From contig NZ_CP133480.1 of assembly GCF_031195445.1 (NCBI RefSeq), positions 3,650,501-3,714,500 of the forward strand: DNA of 64,000 nt, written 5' to 3'. The stretch comes from Acuticoccus sp. MNP-M23. GTDB taxonomy: Bacteria > Pseudomonadota > Alphaproteobacteria > Rhizobiales > Amorphaceae. Positions 16,673 to 26,559 of the stretch are shown here, in pieces. The notes below the pieces were generated by a model. That model saw only the letters and a program-made list of their open reading frames with translations. It had not been told where the DNA came from and made no database searches. The position numbers and the translations under genes were made by a program. Every line of letters begins with the position of its first letter. Within the stretch, counting starts at the first letter, position 1.

Positions 16673-16991
16673 CCTTGAGGGGCTTGTAACCTCCAACAAG
16701 GGCAAAAAGTCGATCACGGTGCTCGTCGAGCGTCGCTTCTCGCATCCGCTTCTGAAGAAGACGGTGCGGCGCACGAAGAAGTACCATGCCCACGATGAGA
16801 CCAATCGCTACGAAGTCGGCGATCGGGTCCGCATCGAGGAATGCCGGCCGATGTCCAAGCTGAAGAACTGGACCGTCGTCGGCAAGCTCACCCCTGCGGG
16901 CGAGCTGATCGAGAGCGATGCCGAAGCGCAGGCCGCCGCAGCAGCGGCGTCGACCAGCGGCAGCGAGCCGGCGGAGAGCGGCGCGGCTTGA
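16659..16991 (+). CDS. rpsQ: 30S ribosomal protein S17 with Ala/Ser-rich C-terminal extension
   Basis: 110 residues, longer than the usual ~80-90 of uS17. The OB-fold core runs from [17 protein letters not shown] to [10 protein letters not shown] (about residue 80). It is followed by a low-complexity tail of Ala, Ser, Gly and Glu ([20 protein letters not shown]). uS17 is a primary binder of the 16S 5' domain. A 92-nt spacer with small inverted repeats follows. Confidence 0.96.
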   Translation: MPKRNLEGLVTSNKGKKSITVLVERRFSHPLLKKTVRRTKKYHAHDETNRYEVGDRVRIEECRPMSKLKNWTVVGKLTPAGELIESDAEAQAAAAAASTSGSEPAESGAA

Positions 16992-17083
16992 CGCTGCGCC
17001 TCACCATATTTCAGCCGGTGACGGCTAACGTGGAGCTCTAGCGGGAACGGCCCGCAAGGGTCTCCCAACGAAGAGAAAAACTG

Positions 17084-17452
17084 ATGATTCAGATGCAAAC
17101 TAACCTCGCCGTCGCCGATAATAGCGGTGCACGCCGGGTCATGTGCATCAAGGTCCTGGGCGGGTCGAAGCGGAAATACGCTTCTGTGGGTGACATCATT
17201 GTGGTGTCGGTCAAGGAAGCCACTCCGCGCGGCCGCGTCAAAAAAGGCGACGTTGCCAGGGCTGTTGTGGTGCGCACGGCGAAGGCGATCAAGCGGGCTG
17301 ACGGTTCGGTCATCCGCTTCGACGGCAATGCGGCTGTTCTTGTTAACAACAACAAGGAGCCCATCGGCACGCGTATCTTCGGCCCAGTGCCGCGTGAGCT
17401 GCGTGCCTCGAACCACATGAAGATTATTTCGCTCGCGCCGGAGGTGTTGTAA
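17084..17452 (+). CDS. rplN: 50S ribosomal protein L14
   Basis: 122 residues. uL14 forms intersubunit bridges with 16S rRNA and is the docking site of the silencing factor RsfS. It starts [20 protein letters not shown], the family signature. The 92-nt spacer upstream includes a small GCGGG/CCCGC hairpin (17041-17055). rplX starts directly after its stop codon. Confidence 0.97.
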   Translation: MIQMQTNLAVADNSGARRVMCIKVLGGSKRKYASVGDIIVVSVKEATPRGRVKKGDVARAVVVRTAKAIKRADGSVIRFDGNAAVLVNNNKEPIGTRIFGPVPRELRASNHMKIISLAPEVL

Positions 17453-17767
17453 GTGGCTGCGAAAATCAAGAAGGGCGACCGCGTCGTCGTTCTCGCCGGC
17501 CGCGACAAGGGCAAGACCGGTGAAGTTCAGCGCGTGATCCCCAAGGACAACCGCGCAATGGTTGCTGGCATCAACACGGTGCAGCGCCATCAGAAGCAGA
17601 CTGCGAGCCAGGAAGGCGGGATCATTTCGAAATCTGCGCCGATCGACCTGTCGAACGTCGCTCTGGCAGACCCGAAGGACGGCAAGCCGACCCGCGTCGG
17701 TTTCGACGTTCGTGACGGCAAGAAGGTGCGCGTGGCCAAGCGCTCCGGGGAGGTCATCGATGGCTGA
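17453..17767 (+). CDS. rplX: 50S ribosomal protein L24
   Basis: 104 residues with a GTG start. uL24 is an early 50S assembly initiator with a KOW motif, here [19 protein letters not shown] near residues 7-25. It overlaps rplE by 8 nt, and the Shine-Dalgarno GGAGG of rplE lies within its 3' end. Confidence 0.97.
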   Translation: MAAKIKKGDRVVVLAGRDKGKTGEVQRVIPKDNRAMVAGINTVQRHQKQTASQEGGIISKSAPIDLSNVALADPKDGKPTRVGFDVRDGKKVRVAKRSGEVIDG

Positions 17768-18377
17768 TGTAATGGACGCTCCCGAGACCGCCGCTGCCGG
17801 CAACGGCATGCCGGAAGGCTACGAGCCGCGCTACGCCAAGATGTACCGTGACGTCGTCGTCCCGGGCATGATGGAAAAGTTCAAGTACACCAACCCGATG
17901 ATGGTGCCCGGCCTCGACAAGGTCGTCATCAACATGGGCGTCGGCGAAGCCGTCAATGACACCCGCAAGGTCCAGTCCGCCGTCAAGGATCTGACCCTGA
18001 TCGCCGGCCAGCAGCCGGTGGTGACGCGGGCCAAGAACTCGATCGCAGGCTTCAAGGTCCGCGAAAACATGCCGATCGGCGCGAAGGTCACCCTCCGCCG
18101 CCAACGCATGTTCGAGTTTCTGGACCGCTTCGTGACGATCGCGCTGCCGCGTGTGAAGGATTTCCGGGGCCTGAACCCCAAATCGTTCGACGGCCGCGGG
18201 AACTTCGCGACGGGCATCAAGGAGCACCTCGTGTTCCCTGAGATCATCTATGACCGTGTCGACCAGGTCTGGGGCATGGATATCATTGTGGCGACCAACG
18301 CCAAGACCGACGAAGAGGCGCGAGAGATGTTGAAGCTGTTCAACTTCCCCTTCCGCGACTCTTCGGCGAAGAACTAA
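17760..18377 (+). CDS. rplE: 50S ribosomal protein L5
   Basis: 205 residues. uL5 binds 5S rRNA in the central protuberance. I chose the ATG at 17760 because GGAGG lies about 7 nt upstream; the ATG at 17772 is possible. An N-terminal extension ([16 protein letters not shown]) precedes the conserved [19 protein letters not shown]-like core. Motifs include [15 protein letters not shown] and [11 protein letters not shown]-like [12 protein letters not shown]. Confidence 0.97.
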   Translation: MADVMDAPETAAAGNGMPEGYEPRYAKMYRDVVVPGMMEKFKYTNPMMVPGLDKVVINMGVGEAVNDTRKVQSAVKDLTLIAGQQPVVTRAKNSIAGFKVRENMPIGAKVTLRRQRMFEFLDRFVTIALPRVKDFRGLNPKSFDGRGNFATGIKEHLVFPEIIYDRVDQVWGMDIIVATNAKTDEEAREMLKLFNFPFRDSSAKN

Positions 18378-18394
18378 GGGGCTCGGGCAAAACA

Positions 18395-18700
18395 ATGGCC
18401 AAAAAGGGCAAGATCGAAAACAACAACAAGCGCAAGGAGCTTGTTGAGCAGTACGCGGCGAAGCGTGAGGCACTGCGTGCCATCACGAAGGACCGCGAGC
18501 TTCCGATGGAAGAGCGTTTTGCAGCCCAGCTCGAGCTGGCTGCCATGCCGCGCAATTCCGCGCCGAACCGGGTGAAGAACCGTTGCCAGGTGACGGGTCG
18601 TCCGAAGGCGTACTACCGGAAGATGCAGATGAGCCGTATCGCGCTGCGCGAGCTTGGGTCCGAAGGTAAGGTCCCCGGTCTCGTGAAGTCGAGCTGGTAA
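18395..18700 (+). CDS. rpsN: 30S ribosomal protein S14 (zinc-free type)
   Basis: 101 residues, the long form of uS14 that lacks zinc-binding CxxC motifs. It starts [20 protein letters not shown] and carries [16 protein letters not shown]-like residues with a single cysteine, ending GLVKSSW. It assembles late into the 30S head. It lies 17 nt after rplE. Confidence 0.97.
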   Translation: MAKKGKIENNNKRKELVEQYAAKREALRAITKDRELPMEERFAAQLELAAMPRNSAPNRVKNRCQVTGRPKAYYRKMQMSRIALRELGSEGKVPGLVKSSW

Positions 18701-18711
18701 GGGGAACAACG

Positions 18712-19110
18712 ATGAACCTTTCAGATCCTCTCGGCGACATGCTGACCCGCATCCGCAACGCGCAGATGCGCAAGCGGTCCACCGTTCTCACGCCCGGCTC
18801 CAAGCTGCGTGCGAACGTCCTCGATGTTCTCAAGACGGAAGGCTACATCCGCGGTTATGAAATGACCGATGGTGAAGGCGGCCGCACCGAGATCAAGATC
18901 GAGTTGAAATACTACGACAACGCGCCCGTGATCCGTGAGATCAAGCGCGTGTCCAAGCCCGGACGCCGGGTCTATTCATCGGTGACGACGCTGCCGCGGG
19001 TTCGCGACGGTCTCGGCATCTCGATCCTGTCGACGTCCAAGGGCGTCATGAGCGAGCACCAGGCGCGCGACGAAAACGTCGGCGGCGAAGTGCTTTGCCA
19101 GATCTTCTAA
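18712..19110 (+). CDS. rpsH: 30S ribosomal protein S8
   Basis: 132 residues. uS8 is a primary 16S binder and, in enterobacteria, the repressor of the spc operon. It starts [19 protein letters not shown] and has the family C-terminus [26 protein letters not shown]-like in shorter pieces. No S8-type operator was recognised near rplE in this genome. Confidence 0.97.
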   Translation: MNLSDPLGDMLTRIRNAQMRKRSTVLTPGSKLRANVLDVLKTEGYIRGYEMTDGEGGRTEIKIELKYYDNAPVIREIKRVSKPGRRVYSSVTTLPRVRDGLGISILSTSKGVMSEHQARDENVGGEVLCQIF

Positions 19111-19120
19111 GGGGGGAGCT

Positions 19121-19654
19121 ATGAGCCGAATTGGCAAACTGGCCGTACCGATCCCCAAAGGGGTCACGGCAACCGTTGAAGGGCAGACCGTCAAGGTCAA
19201 GGGTCCGAAGGGTGAGCTAGAGTTCACCGTTCCTGAGCGTGTGGCGATCAGCCAGACGGACGACGGGATCAAGGTCGATCCCATCAACGACGAGCAAGAG
19301 AGCCGCGCCATGTGGGGCCTCTCGCGCACGATGATCGCGAACCTCGTCACCGGCACGACTGACGGGTTCACCAAGGCACTGCAGATCAACGGCGTCGGTT
19401 ATCGCGCCGCGGTGCAGGGCAAGGACCTGGTGCTGGCACTCGGTTATTCGCATGACGTGAAGTATGCGATCCCCGAGGGCATCGACATCAAGTGTCCGAA
19501 GCCGACCGAGATCCTGGTGTCCGGCATCGACAAGCAGCGGGTTGGCCAGGTGGCCGCAGAGATCCGTAAATGGCGGCCGCCGGAGCCGTACAAGGGCAAG
19601 GGCGTGAAGTATGCGGACGAGACGATCGTTCGCAAGGAAGGCAAGAAGAAATGA
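19121..19654 (+). CDS. rplF: 50S ribosomal protein L6
   Basis: 177 residues. uL6 has two repeated alpha/beta domains and lies near the GTPase-associated site. It starts [15 protein letters not shown]; the signature [14 protein letters not shown] is near the C-terminus. It overlaps rplR by 4 nt (ATGA). Confidence 0.97.
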   Translation: MSRIGKLAVPIPKGVTATVEGQTVKVKGPKGELEFTVPERVAISQTDDGIKVDPINDEQESRAMWGLSRTMIANLVTGTTDGFTKALQINGVGYRAAVQGKDLVLALGYSHDVKYAIPEGIDIKCPKPTEILVSGIDKQRVGQVAAEIRKWRPPEPYKGKGVKYADETIVRKEGKKK

Positions 19655-20013
19655 GCCGGGAACGTATTCGCTCAGACCGTCGCCGCGCACGTGTGCGGCG
19701 CGCTCTCAAGGCGGCTGCCAACGGCCGTCCGCGCCTTTCGGTGTTTCGCTCGTCGAAGCACATCTACGCACAGCTCATCGACGACGAGGCAGGCCGCACG
19801 GTTGCGTCCGCCTCCACCGTCGAGAAGGCGCTCCGCTCCGATCTCAAGACCGGTGCGGACACCGACGCTGCGGCGCAGATCGGCAAGCTGATTGCCGAGC
19901 GCGCCAAGGAAGCCGGCGTGTCGAAGGTGATCTTCGACCGTGGTGGCCGCCTTTATCACGGCCGTCTCAAGGCGCTGGCGGATGCCGCGCGTGAAGGTGG
20001 TCTGGAGTTCTAG
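19651..20013 (+). CDS. rplR: 50S ribosomal protein L18
   Basis: 120 residues. uL18 binds 5S rRNA together with L5. The start at the ATGA overlap with rplF gives [19 protein letters not shown]; the longer upstream frame was rejected. Conserved segments are [20 protein letters not shown] and [19 protein letters not shown] 200-nt spacer with a perfect palindrome follows before rpsE. Confidence 0.97.
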   Translation: MSRERIRSDRRRARVRRALKAAANGRPRLSVFRSSKHIYAQLIDDEAGRTVASASTVEKALRSDLKTGADTDAAAQIGKLIAERAKEAGVSKVIFDRGGRLYHGRLKALADAAREGGLEF

Positions 20014-20070
20014 GCAACTCGCCATTGCACCGGGCGTCCGGGGCTGGCAGACACTGCAAGACGAATTAAG

Positions 20071-20092
20071 GGTCCGCGGCATGCCGCGGACC
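20071..20092. repeat. Perfect 22-bp palindrome in the rplR-rpsE spacer
   Basis: Bases 20071-20092 are a fully self-complementary palindrome with arms GGTCCGCGGCA/TGCCGCGGACC. No T-tract follows. As RNA it can form a strong stem-loop between rplR and rpsE. It shares the string CCGCGGCATG with the first rpsL-rpsG hairpin. Confidence 0.85.
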
Positions 20093-20213
20093 TTCCTCCG
20101 TGTGGAATGAGCCACCGGGGCGACGCTTCTCCCATGCGGGGAGGGCGCATCGAAGAAGCAATCTCATGCTGGAACGCGGGTTTTCCCGAACGGCCGGCGT
20201 CAAAGGAAGCAAG

Positions 20214-20831
20214 ATGGCTGACGATAGAAGAGGCGGCGGTCGCAGGCGCGATCATCGCGATGACGAAGACAACGAATTTACCGACAAGCTGGTCGCGATC
20301 AACCGCGTCGCCAAGGTCGTCAAGGGCGGCCGGCGTTTCGGCTTTGCAGCCCTGGTCGTCGTCGGTGACCAGAAGGGCCGTGTGGGCTTTGGCCACGGCA
20401 AGGCGCGCGAAGTGCCGGAAGCTATCCGCAAGGCAACCGAGTCCGCCAAGCGCACGCTGATCCGTGTGCCGCTGCGCGAAGGCCGGACCCTCCACCACGA
20501 CGTGGCCGGCCGTCACGGCGCGGGCAAGGTGTTCCTGCGTGCAGCGCCCGCTGGTACCGGCATCATCGCCGGCGGCCCGATGCGCGCCGTGTTCGAGACC
20601 CTCGGCATCCACGACATCGTGGCAAAGTCGCTGGGCTCGTCCAACCCCTACAACATGATCCGCGCGACGTTCGATGCGCTGAAGGATCAGGACTCTCCGC
20701 GCTCCGTGGCTGCACGCCGCGGCCTTAAGGTGTCCGAGCTTCAGTCCCGCCGCCGCGATGCCGACATCACGTCCGAAACCGTTCTGACCTCGGCAGAGGG
20801 CGAAGAGCAGGTGGAGATGGCAAATGCCTGA
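20214..20831 (+). CDS. rpsE: 30S ribosomal protein S5
   Basis: 205 residues. uS5 helps form the mRNA entry site and affects decoding fidelity. I chose the ATG at 20214 ([17 protein letters not shown]) because GGAAG lies just upstream. Core motifs are [20 protein letters not shown] and [15 protein letters not shown]. It overlaps rpmD by 8 nt. Confidence 0.97.
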   Translation: MADDRRGGGRRRDHRDDEDNEFTDKLVAINRVAKVVKGGRRFGFAALVVVGDQKGRVGFGHGKAREVPEAIRKATESAKRTLIRVPLREGRTLHHDVAGRHGAGKVFLRAAPAGTGIIAGGPMRAVFETLGIHDIVAKSLGSSNPYNMIRATFDALKDQDSPRSVAARRGLKVSELQSRRRDADITSETVLTSAEGEEQVEMANA

Positions 20832-21060
20832 CATTCGCGTGACTGAAGGTGCCAAGCGCGCCCAGGACGCCGGCAAGCCGGTCGTCACCATCGAACAGAC
20901 CGGATCGGCGCTTCGCCGCCCGGACGAGCAGCGCCAGACCCTCAAGGGTCTCGGCCTGAACAAGATGCACCGCCGCCGGACGCTGGAAGATACCCCGGCC
21001 GTGCGCGGGATGATCAACAAGGTTCACCACCTTGTGCGGATCGTGGAGGACGACAAATGA
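20824..21060 (+). CDS. rpmD: 50S ribosomal protein L30
   Basis: 78 residues. The uL30 core ([20 protein letters not shown] to HHLVRIVED) is about 60 residues, preceded by an N-terminal extension of ~18 residues. The ATG has a GGAG 7 nt upstream, inside the rpsE 3' end. It overlaps rplO by 4 nt. Confidence 0.95.
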   Translation: MPDIRVTEGAKRAQDAGKPVVTIEQTGSALRRPDEQRQTLKGLGLNKMHRRRTLEDTPAVRGMINKVHHLVRIVEDDK

Positions 21061-21539
21061 AGCTGTCTGAACTTCGGGACAATCCGGGCGCGGTCAAGTC
21101 GCGCAAGCGCGTTGCACGCGGCATCGGTTCCGGCTCCGGCAAGACCGCTGGCCGTGGTGTCAAGGGTCAGAAGTCGCGCTCCGGCGTGGCGATCAAGGGG
21201 TATGAGGGCGGCCAGATGCCGATCCACATGCGCCTGCCCAAGCGCGGGTTCAGCAACAAGGCGTTCGCCAAGAAGCTGAACATCGTGTCGCTGAGCCGCC
21301 TGCAGGAAGCCGTCGACGCTGGACGTCTTTCGGCTGATGGCACGATCACCGCCGCAGAGATGGTGCAGGCCGGCATTCTGCGCCGTGCCAAGGATGGCGT
21401 TCGCGTCCTGTCCGACGGTGAGATGAAGACGCCGCTGAAGCTCTCCGTCTGGGGTGCTTCCAAGGCCGCCATCGACGCTGTCGAGAAGGCCGGCGGGTCC
21501 ATCGAGATCCTGGCCCCGGCGCCGGCTCCGGCCGAATAG
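21057..21539 (+). CDS. rplO: 50S ribosomal protein L15
   Basis: 160 residues. uL15 is a late assembly protein of the 50S subunit. It starts [20 protein letters not shown] and has the Gly-rich segment [20 protein letters not shown]. It ends in an Ala/Pro tail. It is followed by a terminator-like hairpin before secY. Confidence 0.97.
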   Translation: MKLSELRDNPGAVKSRKRVARGIGSGSGKTAGRGVKGQKSRSGVAIKGYEGGQMPIHMRLPKRGFSNKAFAKKLNIVSLSRLQEAVDAGRLSADGTITAAEMVQAGILRRAKDGVRVLSDGEMKTPLKLSVWGASKAAIDAVEKAGGSIEILAPAPAPAE

Positions 21540-21565
21540 ACGCAGGGGTTTTCCTGCACAGGTTT

Positions 21566-21597
21566 ACGGGCGCCCGAGAGGGTGCCCGTTTTCGTTT
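21566..21597 (+). terminator. Terminator-like hairpin in the rplO-secY spacer
   Basis: A 10-bp stem (21566-21575 with 21580-21589, one G-T pair) with a GAGA tetraloop runs into TTTTCGTTT. It resembles an intrinsic terminator or partial attenuator. If active it would lower secY-adk expression relative to the ribosomal genes, or require a separate secY promoter. Confidence 0.65.
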
Positions 21598-21813
21598 CTG
21601 GCCCCGGGTTTATGGGCTTGGCCGCGCGGGCAGGGGCTCCGCGCCCACCGGTGCGGCCTTCTCTCGCCGGCGCGCCGTTACCAGATAACGACAATCGGTC
21701 CGTGACAGCGGGGAGTTGACGCGTTAAGGACAGCCGTTGACGTTCGCTGTTGCCCAGTCGGCAGCGGAACGGCCTTGCCGCTCAGTCAGTCCCGAACATT
21801 TTCGGAGTTTTCC

Positions 21814-23148
21814 ATGGCGTCAGCCGCCGAACAACTTGCCGCCAATCTGAACTTCAAGGCTTTCGGCAAAGCCACCGAGCTAAAGCACCGCATCTGGTTC
21901 ACGCTCGCCGCCCTCGTGGTCTACCGGCTCGGAACGTACGTTCCCCTGCCGGGCATCGACCCCGTTGCGCTGGCCGCCGCGTTTGATCAGGCGCAGTCCG
22001 GCTTGCTCGGCCTCTTCAACGTGTTTGCCGGTGGTGCCGTCGGGCGCATGGCGATCTTCGCGTTGGGGATCATGCCGTACATTTCGGCCTCGATCATCAT
22101 CCAGCTTCTGACCACGGTGATCCCGCGGCTGGAGCAGTTGAAGAAAGAGGGCGATCAGGGCCGCAAGCAGATCAACCAATATACCCGCTACGGCACCGTT
22201 CTGCTGGCAACGGTCCAGGCCTACGGGATTTCCGTCGGGCTGGAGAGTGCCGGCACGATCGTGACCGAGCCCGGCATGTTCTTCCGCTTCACCACCGTGG
22301 TCACGCTGGTCGGCGGCACCATGTTCCTGATGTGGCTGGGCGAGCAGATCACCAGCCGCGGTGTCGGCAACGGCATCTCGCTCATCATCTTCGCCGGCAT
22401 CATTGCCGAGCTGCCGTCGGCAGTGGCCGGGATGCTCGAGCTTGGCCGTCAGGGCGCGCTGTCGACCCCCATCATCCTCCTGGTCATCATCATGGCCGTG
22501 GTGGTGATTGCGTTCATCGTCTTTGTCGAACGGGCGCAGCGGCGGTTGCTGATCCAGTACCCGCGCCGCCAGGTGGGCAACAAGATGTTCCAGGGCGACA
22601 GCTCGCATCTGCCGCTGAAGCTGAACACCGCCGGCGTCATCCCTCCGATCTTCGCCTCATCGCTTCTGCTGGTCCCGGCGACACTGACCAGCTTTGGCGC
22701 AGGTTCCGAAGGTGGCGGCGTCCTCGGAACGGTGCAGGCGCTGTTCGGCCACGGGCAGCCTCTGTATATGCTGTCCTATACGGCGATGATCATCTTCTTT
22801 GCCTTCTTCTATACGGCAATTGTGTTCAACCCGGCCGATACCGCCGACAACCTGAAAAAGCATGGCGGCTATATTCCCGGCATCAGGCCCGGAGAGCGGA
22901 CCGCCCAGTACATCGACTATGTGCTGACGCGAATCACCGTGGTGGGCGCTATCTATCTGGTGATCATCTGTCTGCTGCCCGAGTTCCTCATCGCGTCGAC
23001 GGCCGTGCCGTTCTATTTCGGCGGGACATCGCTGCTCATCGTCGTTAGTGTGACCATGGATACGGTCGCTCAGGTTCAGGGACACCTGCTGGCGCACCAG
23101 TATGAAGGGCTTGTCAAAAAGTCCAAGTTGAAGGGGAAACGCAGATGA
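21814..23148 (+). CDS. secY: Preprotein translocase subunit SecY
   Basis: 444 residues. SecY is the channel of the SecYEG translocon in the inner membrane. Ten hydrophobic segments are expected; the plug/TM2 region [23 protein letters not shown]-like, [15 protein letters not shown], and [14 protein letters not shown] are recognisable. I chose the ATG at 21814 because CGGAG lies 7 nt upstream; a TTG at 21775 is less likely. It overlaps adk by 4 nt. Confidence 0.97.
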   Translation: MASAAEQLAANLNFKAFGKATELKHRIWFTLAALVVYRLGTYVPLPGIDPVALAAAFDQAQSGLLGLFNVFAGGAVGRMAIFALGIMPYISASIIIQLLTTVIPRLEQLKKEGDQGRKQINQYTRYGTVLLATVQAYGISVGLESAGTIVTEPGMFFRFTTVVTLVGGTMFLMWLGEQITSRGVGNGISLIIFAGIIAELPSAVAGMLELGRQGALSTPIILLVIIMAVVVIAFIVFVERAQRRLLIQYPRRQVGNKMFQGDSSHLPLKLNTAGVIPPIFASSLLLVPATLTSFGAGSEGGGVLGTVQALFGHGQPLYMLSYTAMIIFFAFFYTAIVFNPADTADNLKKHGGYIPGIRPGERTAQYIDYVLTRITVVGAIYLVIICLLPEFLIASTAVPFYFGGTSLLIVVSVTMDTVAQVQGHLLAHQYEGLVKKSKLKGKRR

Positions 23149-23744
23149 GGTTGATTCTGCTTGGGCCGCCAGGAGCGGGCAAGGGAACGCAGGCCAAGAA
23201 GCTGATGGAGGCGCATGCGATCCAGCAGCTTTCCACCGGCGACATGCTGCGCGCTGCCGTCAAGGCCGAGACCCCCATCGGCCTCAAGGCGAAAGACATC
23301 ATGGTCCGTGGTGACCTGGTGCCCGACGACGTCGTGAACCAGATCGTGGCAGAGCGGATCGGCGATCCGGATTGCAGCAATGGCTTCATCCTCGACGGTT
23401 TTCCGCGCACCGTTGCGCAGGCCGAAGCGCTTGAAGCAATCCTGGCGGAAAAGCAGCTTGAGCTTGATGCGGTGATCGAGCTTCAGGTGGACGAGGAGGC
23501 ACTTGCCTCCCGCGTGGAAAAACGGCGTCAGGAGAGCGGGGACGCGGTCCGGGAAGACGATACGGTGGAGGCTCTGCGCCACCGCCTGAAGGTCTACCGC
23601 GACCAGACGGCACCCCTGATCGAACACTACCGCGGGACCGGCAAGCTGCGTTCGGTGGACGGGATGCAGGACATCGAAACGGTGACTGCGAACATCGCAG
23701 CGATTCTTGGCGAAGCGCGCCCGCAGCTTTACGCGACCGGGTGA
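23145..23744 (+). CDS. adk: Adenylate kinase (short-LID form)
   Basis: 199 residues. It catalyses AMP + ATP = 2 ADP in the cytosol. Motifs are the P-loop [14 protein letters not shown] at residue 7, the AMP-binding [11 protein letters not shown], and [16 protein letters not shown]. The LID segment ([14 protein letters not shown]) is short and lacks the zinc cysteines of long forms. It is translationally coupled to secY. Confidence 0.97.
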   Translation: MRLILLGPPGAGKGTQAKKLMEAHAIQQLSTGDMLRAAVKAETPIGLKAKDIMVRGDLVPDDVVNQIVAERIGDPDCSNGFILDGFPRTVAQAEALEAILAEKQLELDAVIELQVDEEALASRVEKRRQESGDAVREDDTVEALRHRLKVYRDQTAPLIEHYRGTGKLRSVDGMQDIETVTANIAAILGEARPQLYATG

Positions 23745-23752
23745 GGATGCAC

Positions 23753-23771
23753 CGGAAAGCCGCGCTTTCCG
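23753..23771 (+). repeat. Small hairpin after adk
   Basis: An 8-bp inverted repeat (CGGAAAGC with GCTTTCCG) closes a 3-nt loop just after adk. It lacks a T-run, so it is at best a weak terminator or an mRNA-end stabiliser. Confidence 0.4.
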
Positions 23772-23789
23772 TGTATTGGTGAATAAAAG

Positions 23790-23818
23790 TTGACGCGGGC
23801 CTTGCACTGCGCTAGAGC
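23790..23818 (+). promoter_or_regulatory. Candidate promoter of the alpha operon (rpsM-rpsK-rpoA-rplQ)
   Basis: TTGACG (23790-23795) is followed after 17 nt by TAGAGC within GCTAGAG (23811-23817). This is a plausible alphaproteobacterial vegetative promoter. It would give a leader of roughly 190 nt before rpsM. Confidence 0.5.
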
Positions 23819-24014
23819 CCGGTCCTATCTGGAGAAGTCGCAGTACGCCTGTCTGGGCGGCGACTTCGGGTCGGGCCCACATCTATGATGCGTACTGGTT
23901 GGCGGCTGCCGCATTCCGCGCGGCGGCTCCAACCTTTTGGCGGTTATTCGCCGCGCCCGTGTGTGGTCCGATATTTTGAATTCAGCCGGCGGCGGGGCCG
24001 GTAACGGAGGCAGT

Positions 24015-24383
24015 GTGGCTCGTATCGCAGGTGTTAACATTCCGACCGGGAAGCGCGTTGTCATCGCGCTCCAGTACATTCACGGCATTGGCTCGGGCAT
24101 GGCCAAGGAAATCACCGAGAAGGTGAGCATTCCCGCCGAGCGCCGCGTGAATGAACTCAGCGACGCCGAAGTGCTTCAGCTGCGTGAGACCATCGATCGC
24201 GACTATATCGTCGAGGGCGACCTGCGCCGCGAGACCGCGATGAACATCAAACGGCTTATGGATCTTGGTTGCTACCGCGGCCTGCGTCACCGGCGCAGCC
24301 TGCCGGTTCGCGGCCAGCGCACGCATACCAACGCGCGCACCCGCAAGGGTCCCGCGAAGGCCATCGCCGGCAAGAAGAAGTAA
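24015..24383 (+). CDS. rpsM: 30S ribosomal protein S13
   Basis: 122 residues with a GTG start preceded by GGAGG at 24006-24010. uS13 contacts tRNAs and bridges to the 50S subunit. It starts [16 protein letters not shown] and has the C-terminal [19 protein letters not shown] motif. The upstream-open frame was rejected because conserved homology begins at this start. Confidence 0.97.
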   Translation: MARIAGVNIPTGKRVVIALQYIHGIGSGMAKEITEKVSIPAERRVNELSDAEVLQLRETIDRDYIVEGDLRRETAMNIKRLMDLGCYRGLRHRRSLPVRGQRTHTNARTRKGPAKAIAGKKK

Positions 24384-24395
24384 CAAGGAACAATC

Positions 24396-24785
24396 ATGGC
24401 GAAGGAAGCTGCGCGCGTACGGCGCAAAGAGCGAAAGAACATCACGTCGGGCATTGCCCACGTGAACGCCTCTTTCAACAACACCAAGATCACCATCACC
24501 GACGCGCAGGGGAATGCGATCTCCTGGTCCTCGTCCGGTGCCATGGGCTTCAAGGGCTCCCGCAAATCCACGCCCTATGCGGCGCAGGTTGCCGCTGAAG
24601 ATGCCGCCAAGAAGGCATCCGAGCATGGCATGCGCACCCTCGAGGTCGAGGTCACCGGTCCGGGTTCGGGCCGCGAATCGGCACTCCGCGCTCTCCAGGC
24701 GGCCGGTTTCACGATCACCTCGATCCGTGACGTGACCCCGATCCCGCACAACGGCTGCCGCCCGCCCAAGCGCCGCCGCGTCTAG
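24396..24785 (+). CDS. rpsK: 30S ribosomal protein S11
   Basis: 129 residues. uS11 lies in the 30S platform near the Shine-Dalgarno/anti-Shine-Dalgarno helix. Typical segments are [21 protein letters not shown] and [17 protein letters not shown] at the C-terminus. It lies 12 nt after rpsM and 65 nt before rpoA. Confidence 0.98.
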   Translation: MAKEAARVRRKERKNITSGIAHVNASFNNTKITITDAQGNAISWSSSGAMGFKGSRKSTPYAAQVAAEDAAKKASEHGMRTLEVEVTGPGSGRESALRALQAAGFTITSIRDVTPIPHNGCRPPKRRRV

Positions 24786-24850
24786 TCTTTTTACGCAATG
24801 ATTGCGACCGCCACGCCATACGGGCGTCGGCAAACCATGAGGCATTGCCT

Positions 24851-25876
24851 GTGACGACCAACCAGAAGAACTGGCAAGAGCTGATTCGGCCCAACAAGCT
24901 GGATGTGACGCCGGGTTACGACCCCAAGCGCATCGGTAGCGTTGTTGCGGAGCCGCTGGAGCGGGGCTTCGGCCTCACTCTCGGCAATGCACTTCGCCGC
25001 GTGCTCCTGTCTTCGCTCCAGGGCGCGGCCGTCACGTCCGTGCAGATCGACGGCGTCCTGCACGAGTTCTCGTCCATGACCGGCGTCCGCGAGGACGTGA
25101 CCGACATCATCCTGAACATCAAGGAAGTTGCGGTCCGCATGGCCGGCGAGGGGCCCAAGCGGATGGTTCTGCGCAAGCAGGGTCCTGGCAAGGTCACTGC
25201 AGGCGACATCCAGACTGTCGGCGACGTGTCGATCCTCAACCCCGACCACGTGCTGTGCACGCTGGACGAGGGCGCGGACGTTCGCATGGAGTTCTCGGTC
25301 AACACCGGCAAGGGTTATGTCCCGGCAGACCGGAACCGGCCGGAAGATGCTGCCATCGGCCTCATCCCGATCGACAGCCTCTATTCGCCGGTCAAGAAGG
25401 TGTCCTACAAGGTCGAGAACACCCGCGAAGGTCAGGTTCTGGACTATGACAAGCTGACCCTTCAAGTGGAGACCGACGGCTCGATCTCGCCGGAAGACTC
25501 AGTGGCCTACGCAGCGCGGATCCTCCAGGATCAGCTGTCGATCTTCGTGAACTTCGAGGAGCCCACCAAGCCGGAGGTTTCCGAGGACGTTCCCGAGCTT
25601 GCGTTCAACCCGGCGCTGCTCAAGAAGGTCGACGAGCTGGAGCTTTCGGTCCGTTCTGCCAACTGCCTGAAGAACGACAACATCGTTTATATCGGTGACC
25701 TGATCCAGAAGTCCGAGGCGGAAATGCTCCGCACGCCGAACTTCGGCCGCAAGTCGCTGAACGAGATCAAGGAAGTTCTCGCGCAGATGGGCCTGCACCT
25801 CGGCATGGAAGTGCCGAACTGGCCGCCCGAGAACATCGAAGAGCTCGCCAAGCGGTACGAAGACCACCACTATTGA
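24851..25876 (+). CDS. rpoA: DNA-directed RNA polymerase subunit alpha
   Basis: 341 residues from a GTG start. GAGG (24839-24842) is 8 nt upstream of this GTG, a better spacing than for the TTG at 24845. Alpha dimerises to start polymerase assembly. The N-terminal domain includes [21 protein letters not shown]. The C-terminal domain, which contacts UP elements and activators, includes [20 protein letters not shown] and [11 protein letters not shown]. It sits in the usual alpha-operon position. Confidence 0.97.
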   Translation: MTTNQKNWQELIRPNKLDVTPGYDPKRIGSVVAEPLERGFGLTLGNALRRVLLSSLQGAAVTSVQIDGVLHEFSSMTGVREDVTDIILNIKEVAVRMAGEGPKRMVLRKQGPGKVTAGDIQTVGDVSILNPDHVLCTLDEGADVRMEFSVNTGKGYVPADRNRPEDAAIGLIPIDSLYSPVKKVSYKVENTREGQVLDYDKLTLQVETDGSISPEDSVAYAARILQDQLSIFVNFEEPTKPEVSEDVPELAFNPALLKKVDELELSVRSANCLKNDNIVYIGDLIQKSEAEMLRTPNFGRKSLNEIKEVLAQMGLHLGMEVPNWPPENIEELAKRYEDHHY

Positions 25877-25885
25877 GATTAGCGG

Positions 25886-25930
25886 CCGGGCCTTGCGCCC
25901 GGCTGTTTCTCACCCGGCCGTTCTGGCCGG
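25886..25930 (+). repeat. Two adjacent hairpins in the rpoA-rplQ spacer
   Basis: The first pairs CCGGGC (25886-25891) with GCCCGG (25897-25902). The second pairs CCGGCC (25914-25919) with GGCCGG (25925-25930). Neither has a proper T-tract. Confidence 0.55.
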
Positions 25931-26011
25931 AAGCCCGCCCTTCCGCGTCGGGGGGCAGGGTAGCGCGAACGCCGGAGCGCCCGGCATTTCAAACACAGAG
26001 GAGTTGGCGCG

Positions 26012-26431
26012 ATGCGTCACAAGAAACAAGGCCGCAAGCTTAATCGGACCTCCAGCCATCGCCTCGCGATGTTTGCGAACATGTCCGCGTCGCTGATCCA
26101 GCACGAGCAGATCGTCACCACGGTGCCGAAGGCGAAAGAGCTGCGCCCGTTCATCGAGAAGATCATCACGCTGGCAAAGCGCGGCGATCTCCACGCCCGT
26201 CGCCAGGCCATCTCCAAGGTCCGTGACCAGGAAGCCGTCGCGAAGCTGTTCAAGGTGCTCGGGCCCCGCTATCAGGAGCGCAATGGCGGTTACACCCGCA
26301 TCATGCGCGCCGGCTATCGCTACGGCGACAATGCGGCAGTTGCCGTGATCGAGTTTGTCGACCGTGACGAAGATGCCCGCGGCGCTGCCGACCGCGAGCG
26401 GATCGCCGCCGAAGAGCAGGCCGAGAGCTGA
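26012..26431 (+). CDS. rplQ: 50S ribosomal protein L17
   Basis: 139 residues. bL17 lies at the tunnel-exit face of the 50S subunit. It starts [20 protein letters not shown] and has [21 protein letters not shown]. It is the last gene of the ribosomal cluster and a strong terminator follows. Confidence 0.98.
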   Translation: MRHKKQGRKLNRTSSHRLAMFANMSASLIQHEQIVTTVPKAKELRPFIEKIITLAKRGDLHARRQAISKVRDQEAVAKLFKVLGPRYQERNGGYTRIMRAGYRYGDNAAVAVIEFVDRDEDARGAADRERIAAEEQAES

Positions 26432-26471
26432 GCGTTTCGCGCAAGGCACGATGCCACCGCTAGAGATTGAT

Positions 26472-26509
26472 AAAGCCGCGCCAACATGAAGTTGGCGCGG
26501 CTTTTTTTT
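26472..26509 (+). terminator. Intrinsic terminator after rplQ
   Basis: A perfect 14-bp stem (26472-26485 with 26491-26504) with a 5-nt loop runs into eight Ts (26502-26509). An A-run on the other side is too short to suggest efficient termination of the convergent gene. Confidence 0.94.
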
Positions 26510-26559
26510 GCTAGGTCCAGCCAGGTGAGGGCGCGAGCCCGGTCCCTGCGGCTCGAAAC

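Noticed and set aside
21715-21750. A secY promoter from two TTGACG strings
   Set aside because: Neither has an acceptable -10 element at the right distance.
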